A stretch of 64,000 nt of DNA from Trematomus loennbergii (lineage: Eukaryota; Chordata; Actinopteri; Perciformes; Nototheniidae), in NCBI GenBank assembly GCA_012861695.1, contig JAAOOA010000027.1, forward strand, positions 19,716,280 to 19,780,279. Reading direction: 5' to 3'. Of the stretch, positions 56,092-64,000 are shown in pieces; the first letter of the stretch is position 1; every line of letters starts with the position of its first letter. The position numbers and the translations under genes were made by a program. The notes under the pieces are model-generated. The model was not told the DNA's origin and searched no databases. It saw nothing but the letters and a program-made list of their open reading frames with translations.

Positions 56092-56958
56092 TTTATTTAA
56101 TTATATGTATATAATTCAGTTTTTGTTAATCGTTTAATTCATAATACCCATAGAATATACAGACTATAACCCTCGATAACTCTATCTCTTCGACAATCTA
56201 CGTATATCTTCTTTTAAAATAATTCCTTATAAGATCTTGGAGGGGAAATCAAAGAAAACAAAGGTTTCAGAAAGATTGAAAACACTGCCAATAACAATCA
56301 CGCCCATAAGAGAATTAAGAAGAAAAAAAAAAAAAAAATACAAATAAAAACATCCTAATTATTAAAAAAAACAAAACAACTTTACTCCCTTTTATGTATA
56401 AAAAGAAAAGAAAGAAAATACAACAACTCACCAATATAACAACAATAGCAATAATAAGAACAGCCATTTAAAAACAACAATATCTGGAAACAGGCCTCGT
56501 GACGGACAGGCCTTCGGACTCGCCGATGCTGCGTGAATGTATATGGTGCGTTTAAGTGCAACTTTTCACAAACACACAGATGCACTCCTCAGAAAGAGAG
56601 AGGAAGTGTGTGTGAGTGTGTGTCCGGAGGATTGGAAAAACGTGGTCCTCTTTGTTTTCCTTCCCATGGTTGCCCAGTGAGATGTTTGGTCTGGTGGCAG
56701 GTCGGTTGGAGATTTAAAAAAAGAAAAGAAAAAAAGAAGCAAAGCAGGGCCTGGTTGACTGGCGACCAAATATACATATGACACACATAGAAAATCTCAG
56801 ATGTAAAAAGCGCAGGTAACTGCATGGAGAGGCTCCAAAACACACACACACACAGGATAGAAAGAGTCTTGGCTTTATGTTACTCATGAGCAGATACAGA
56901 ACACCTGTACACAGACATAAATTACTGCAGACGGTCCATGAGCTTTAACACACACACA

Positions 56959-56990
<32 letters not shown>

Positions 56991-59512
56991 CAGGCGAAAC
57001 TTAAAGCTGAACAAGGAGAGACAAAAAACATCCGGAGAGGACAAAGCGAGCATGGCTGGAAAGACAAAGTGCAGGCGTGCTGATTGAGTTATGCGAGTTT
57101 CCTGCATGTATGATCCAGGGGCGATGACTTGGTGGCAGCAAAGTCAGTGATAAACCACCAAGTCCCACTGTGGAGAAGCAGACAGACAAGGGAGGAGGAG
57201 GGGGGGGGGGGGGCAGCCCTTTGAGTAAAGCGTGGCGAGAGTCAGAAGGTTGAACAAAAAAAAAAGGATAACAATCACCACATGCACCAGGAAGCCTCAC
57301 ATCGATCCCAAAGTGCTGGCTATGGCTTCTGAGAAAAAACAGCCCAAAAAAGGAAAAAATCAATGATTTTTGCTGCAAAGGGCGAGGCCGGTGAGCATCA
57401 CAGACCTGCCCCGAGAAATACAGAATAAAAGAGGATCCAGTGCATGTGTTGGTCCATTTTTTTTAGGGGAGGAAAGGAGGAAGGGGGGGGGGGGGGGCTT
57501 CTCTACTGGTCCCAGTGCAACAGGCAGAAAATTAGTGCAGACCGAGCTGGTGACGGCTCCACCAAGCAGCCATTAAGTACAGTCACATCCAGAACAAAGA
57601 GAGGAGGGAGCAGCCGCTGACAGGAACCATAAACACAGACAGAATACACAAGCAAAGAAGCCATCTGAGAAACGACGCAGCGTTACATCACCCACATTGA
57701 AGAAGAACAGGAAGCAGGAAAACACACACACACACACGCGAAAAGGGGAGCGAGCGTAAAACAAATGGGCAGAGGTTTTTTTTTTAATACCGTACAACCA
57801 CGAAGGGATGATGGCTGTAGACGCTCTGACAATCCTGGGTTTGATTGTTGTTAATGATGTCAGGTCGTATTGGAACCGTGGGAAACATGGGAATCTTTAC
57901 CATACATCCTTAATGGCTTCAACGCGGCATTTGTCAGCAACATGTACAGTTTTTTTTAGGAGTCTCGTTCTTGTAAAAGTTCTCATCCGATGAGCACTAA
58001 CTGCAGCGACAGACTCCATAAACTCAGGCCATTTACATTCAACTCACATCAATGAGCCATAATCTGAAAATGCTCGTTGGAAAGTGCACTTCTCTCGACC
58101 GTTTACATGGATTTGTTTATACTCGGGCCTTCGCTGTCAGTTAGACTGTGACGGGATGGACTCCATACAGCCGGTAGCAGATCAAAGACAGCACAGTGGG
58201 ATGGAAAGGCTGATGTCTGTCAACCAGGCCCCATTTTCCAGAATACTGTACAGGAGATCAGACGGCTTCACTGATGTTATAATAAGTAGTTAACCACTCA
58301 TTTGCTATTCATTTTTAACTAAAATGAAATGCAATATGTAATACTGATCAGATATTTGATGGTTATTGTATTTATATAAAGGGAAAATGTACTATAACAG
58401 TGTCTGACATCAGTGTTCTGGCAGTATTTCTGCCATTTTGGAAGGAACGTCTTCCACTATAAAACTTACAGTCAGGTAGTTCATGATCATTAGGGGGAGA
58501 AACGTTTTTGGAAAGAGTACCATGACTTTCTGGAAAAGGGCGTAGGTACTACTGTTATCTGAATGAATAAGCGATTATATTTTATACTGTTTGATTTCTA
58601 TTTGTTCCAATCATGTGGCGTCTCCTGAATAGAACCATCTGAAGGGGGAGTTGAGTAATATGTCAAAAAACTACGATAGGTAATCCTTAGTTGCTCCCCG
58701 GCCAAGTTTCCTGCATATCTCTGCCACTTTGGTTAATTTAAGGAATGCATGCATTCATATGAACATCATACAGTTGTTGTTTTTTTTTTAAGAAAAGAAA
58801 AGCGACGACAAATAAATCTATATAAACCTGCCAACATGCCAGAAATAACATTGAATGTTTGTCTCAAAAATCAAGTGTTAAAAAGAAAAATTAGACTTGC
58901 AAATATAAACCCCAAAACATACAGATACGACTGATCCGAAAACACTCAAAAACAACGATGTACACACAAAAACTGCCACAAGCACACTTAAAAAAGAAAA
59001 GAAAATAAGCTTTTTATATTTTTGTATATATACACAAACACCCGATTAGCATCCCCGTTCCTTTAGCCCTCGATTTTTTCCAGCTTGTAATTTACATGGA
59101 GCAAGACAAGAGAGTTATGGAGTCGGTTAATACAGTAGTTTATATGAGAGGGAGCGACAGATCAGCATCAGGGAGCAAGAGAGAGAGGGGGGGGGGGGGT
59201 ACTGATGATGGGAGGGGATGAGGAGGGACGTTTAACGGGAAAATAAATGTGAGGTGAGAGGAGGAAGAGTCCAACATGGACAAAACTGAAACAGTATGAG
59301 TACACAGACCCTACCACCCCCAACCACAGAAATCAAAAGTGAAACTTAGCTCTCTTGCAGTAGAAATGGAAAGATAAGCAGTTAAATGTTCATTTCTCGT
59401 TTTCTCTTTTTTTTTGTTGGTTTCTTGAAGATGCATTTTTTCTTTTTGTTTTAGCATGTCGTTTGGAGTCTTCTTGTTCCAAGCCTCTGCGTGGCTTTGT
59501 CACTCTTTAGGG
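56092..59512 (-). other. mapk3: probable long 3'UTR exon of mapk3
   Basis: A minus-strand acceptor (CTCCGTAG then CCCTAAAG) starts an exon at 59512. A matching donor lies 9 bases past the mapk3 stop codon (exon end 61611). A minus-strand AATAAA (TTTATT 56092-56097) would end the exon after about 3.4 kb. The stretch contains G-runs (57200-57213, 57485-57497, 59188-59199) and short CA repeats, but no coding exon was recognised. Confidence 0.4.
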
Positions 59513-60012
59513 CTACGGAGAGAAAGAAGAGAAGAAGTGCACTTAGGCCCGATCACCGTTTCTAAACCTGCAGAAAACTACAGACATGTGTTTCTGTGTC
59601 TGTCCAAGTGTCATGAAGGCTAGTTAGTGTCCTAAATTCACCTTTGCTTTAAAGGTCCCCTATTATACTCTTGTTCAACAGTATACTATAGGGCTCAGAT
59701 ATATACAAGACATGTCTCTGAAGTGTTTGGCTGAAACACCAAACAGATCATTGCAGCATCCCATAAACCCCTTTGTTTTCAGCTGTGTTTCAAAAGTGCT
59801 GATTCTCTGTCTGTAGCTTTAATCAAATCAAATTACATTTCTTTACATACATTTAAGTTAAAATAACTGAGAGACCAGAGTTCCCGTTAGCCGGTAATTA
59901 CCGGACTATGACCGTAAAATATGCGGAAGACCGGCAAATCTAAATCTCTCCGGTCAAAATGTCCGGTCATAATAATTTCCCCTTAGCAAAATACCGCTTC
60001 AGTTGCGCCACT

Positions 60013-60100
60013 TATGTGACAGACAAGAAGAGTAGCCTATGTGACAGACTAAAGAGTATGTGACAGACAAGAAGAGTATGTGACAGACAAGAATAGTCAA
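60013..60100. repeat. short minisatellite, about four 20-bp units
   Basis: Units of tatgtgacagacaagaagag repeat with small changes inside the outer hAT-like element. Confidence 0.8.
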
Positions 60101-60543
60101 TTCTAATGTCTAACACGTGGAGAAAGAGATGTCCTGTATGGGTTGATTGTGCGTTGATCTGTTGGTAATGCCTCTGGGTTCCGGTGGGCATGTAAACAAA
60201 TGCATAATGCTGCGCTATACTTTGTGGCCTCACCCGGTTGCATAGCGACGCTTATTGTTTAGGTGTCTTTTAATAAGCAGGTAGTCATCATTAGCTAGAA
60301 CTAGCTAGATCTCATCGATATGGACATAAACGCGAGTAAAGTCTAACACACACTTCAGGTTAGAATATCACACGTAGCTATTTTAATTACCTCTCAAACT
60401 ACCTAAACTAGTTATAGATATGTTTAGTTTTACTGTCGGGTCACTCATTACTGGATCCGCGAGCTGCATGAGACTGACGGGCTGTCAGGAGAAGGAGAGA
60501 GCGCTCCGTTTATATTCCCGTGTTATTATAAGTTACTGTACTC

Positions 60544-61110
60544 CAGGGCTATTCAATTAGTTTGGAATGGGGCCGGTTGATGAAAATGATCCAAAGCAAG
60601 GGGCCGGGAAAAAGATGGCTTGAAATATGAGCAATCATATTAAGAGCTTCAGATACAGTAAATACTACAACAGCATAGTGGAGTGCATATATTGTGTTTA
60701 ATTCAATCAAACAACATAGCCCCAAGGCCTTTATAGCTCTAAATGGCAAGTTCAGAACTCAGTAGGCCTACATGTGAAGCTAATCTAACCATCAACATCA
60801 TTTCATTTGATTTCATTTAGGTGAAATGATCTAATCATTCACGCAGAGATGCAATAAATGACAGGAGTTGTCACTACAGTATAGTAGGTGGGTTTGAAAC
60901 CCGAGCCCGTCGAAGTTTTCAGGCATTGTCTACCCCTCTACTGTATCTCTCAATGTAACACCCTCTCTGGAATAAGGCACTGTGGCACAAAAAAAAAAAA
61001 AAAAAAACTTAAAAAAAAAAAAATGGATTACTTTTTAACATTATACTCAAGGGCCAGTAAATATCACCCGGGGCCGGATTTGGCCTGCGGGCGCCAATTG
61101 AATAGCCCTG
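60544..61110. mobile_element. hAT-like MITE (CAGGGCTATTCAATT family) nested in another element
   Basis: The left end CAGGGCTATTCAATTAG mirrors the right end CAATTGAATAGCCCTG. The 8-bp flanks ctgtactc and ctgtacac match at 7 of 8. The ggggccggatttggcctgcg subterminal string is typical of this fish family. Confidence 0.85.
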
Positions 61111-61619
61111 CTGTACACGTTTGAATAAAGTAGTTAATCTACTATAATTAGTTTGTTTAATATCGAATCATATCAATTTGTTTTAAAGCTCAATAAATAA
61201 CAAAGAACTTGAAGATCTTTGACCGGCACTTTTCTAATTTTGTTCGGAAGATTTAAACTTTAACGGACATTTTGACCGGCAAAAAATATTCGAATGGAAA
61301 CTCTGTGAGAGACATGTTGAGAACGGTGGAGCTTCGGGTGTGTGTGAAGGAATTGATGAATGGCATTCGCTCCACTGACACCTAGTGGTCCCAAATCACA
61401 ATACAATTTTGTCACAGCTTTAAAGAAAACGGAATCAGACATGGAAATCAAGAAAATGGCCAAACGGACATAATTTAGCCTCTGGATATTCAAATAAACC
61501 GGAAAATATATTTCACGTTTTCACTTTGCGACCTGTTGCAGAAAGTTGTGTTGCTGTGACGGTGTGTGTGTGTGTGTTTTGTTGCGAGGTCAGCGGGCGT
61601 TTTCACGTACCTGTGTGTC

Positions 61620-64000
<2,381 letters not shown>

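Larger units (their letters stand above)
59876..61305. mobile_element. hAT-like element with perfect 8-bp target duplication (outer element of a nest)
   Basis: The ends are CAGAGTTCCCGTTAG and, inverted, CAGAGTTTCCATTCG. The flanks TGAGAGAC at 59868-59875 and 61306-61313 are identical. The interior carries gaccggcaa and tgtccggtca repeats near both ends. It is interrupted by a second element (60544-61110). No transposase frame was seen. It lies in the mapk3 3'UTR intron. Confidence 0.85.

Noticed and set aside
56533..57797. Several overlapping frames on both strands in the mapk3 downstream region
   Set aside because: They come from G/A-rich and CA-rich tracts. The region is better explained as a long 3'UTR exon.
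60013..60100. CRISPR-like short repeats
   Set aside because: Head-to-tail minisatellite units without unique spacers, inside a transposon in a fish genome.

Overview
The window is vertebrate nuclear DNA, almost certainly from a ray-finned (percomorph-like) teleost. It has intron-rich genes with GT/AG splice sites, long CA/GT microsatellites and many short non-autonomous DNA transposons (hAT-like with 8-bp target duplications, TTAA-flanked piggyBac-like). No bacterial, phage, CRISPR or operon-like structure was seen. Gene names rest on reading exon translations against remembered vertebrate orthologues; no database search was run.

Layout: 153-8407 (+) holds the last 14 coding exons of mapk8ip3 (JIP3). 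It converges on nme3 (11298-14923, -). Then follow mrps34 (15758-16916, -), spsb3 (21203-24723, -), atp6v0c (27520-32587, -), ypel3 (37389-42026, -), gdpd3 (46452-53309, -) and the 3' end of mapk3/ERK1 (61620-64000, -, truncated by the window). All genes except mapk8ip3 are on the minus strand. The order joins two blocks that are separate on human chromosome 16: MAPK8IP3-NME3-MRPS34-SPSB3 (and ATP6V0C) from 16p13.3, and YPEL3-GDPD3-MAPK3 from 16p11.2. EME2, which sits between MRPS34 and SPSB3 in human, was not seen.

The genes do not form one pathway. mapk8ip3 (JNK/kinesin scaffold) and mapk3 (ERK1) are both MAP-kinase components. atp6v0c is the V-ATPase proton ring subunit, mrps34 a mitoribosomal protein, nme3 a membrane-associated nucleoside diphosphate kinase, spsb3 a SPRY/SOCS-box ubiquitin-ligase adaptor, gdpd3 a lysophospholipase D-type enzyme and ypel3 a small zinc-binding protein.

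Main observations: (1) six single-base deletions break otherwise intact reading frames in five of the eight genes, most simply assembly errors; (2) several transposon insertions with diagnostic target-site duplications, including one hAT element nested in another inside a 3'UTR intron of mapk3; (3) two TTAA-bounded MITE families; (4) a 39-nt in-phase exon in mapk8ip3 beside C-rich tracts; (5) regulatory candidates: a CLEAR-like site near atp6v0c, a duplicated promoter module at nme3, and CRE/CCAAT motifs at ypel3. I found no convincing undescribed biological system.
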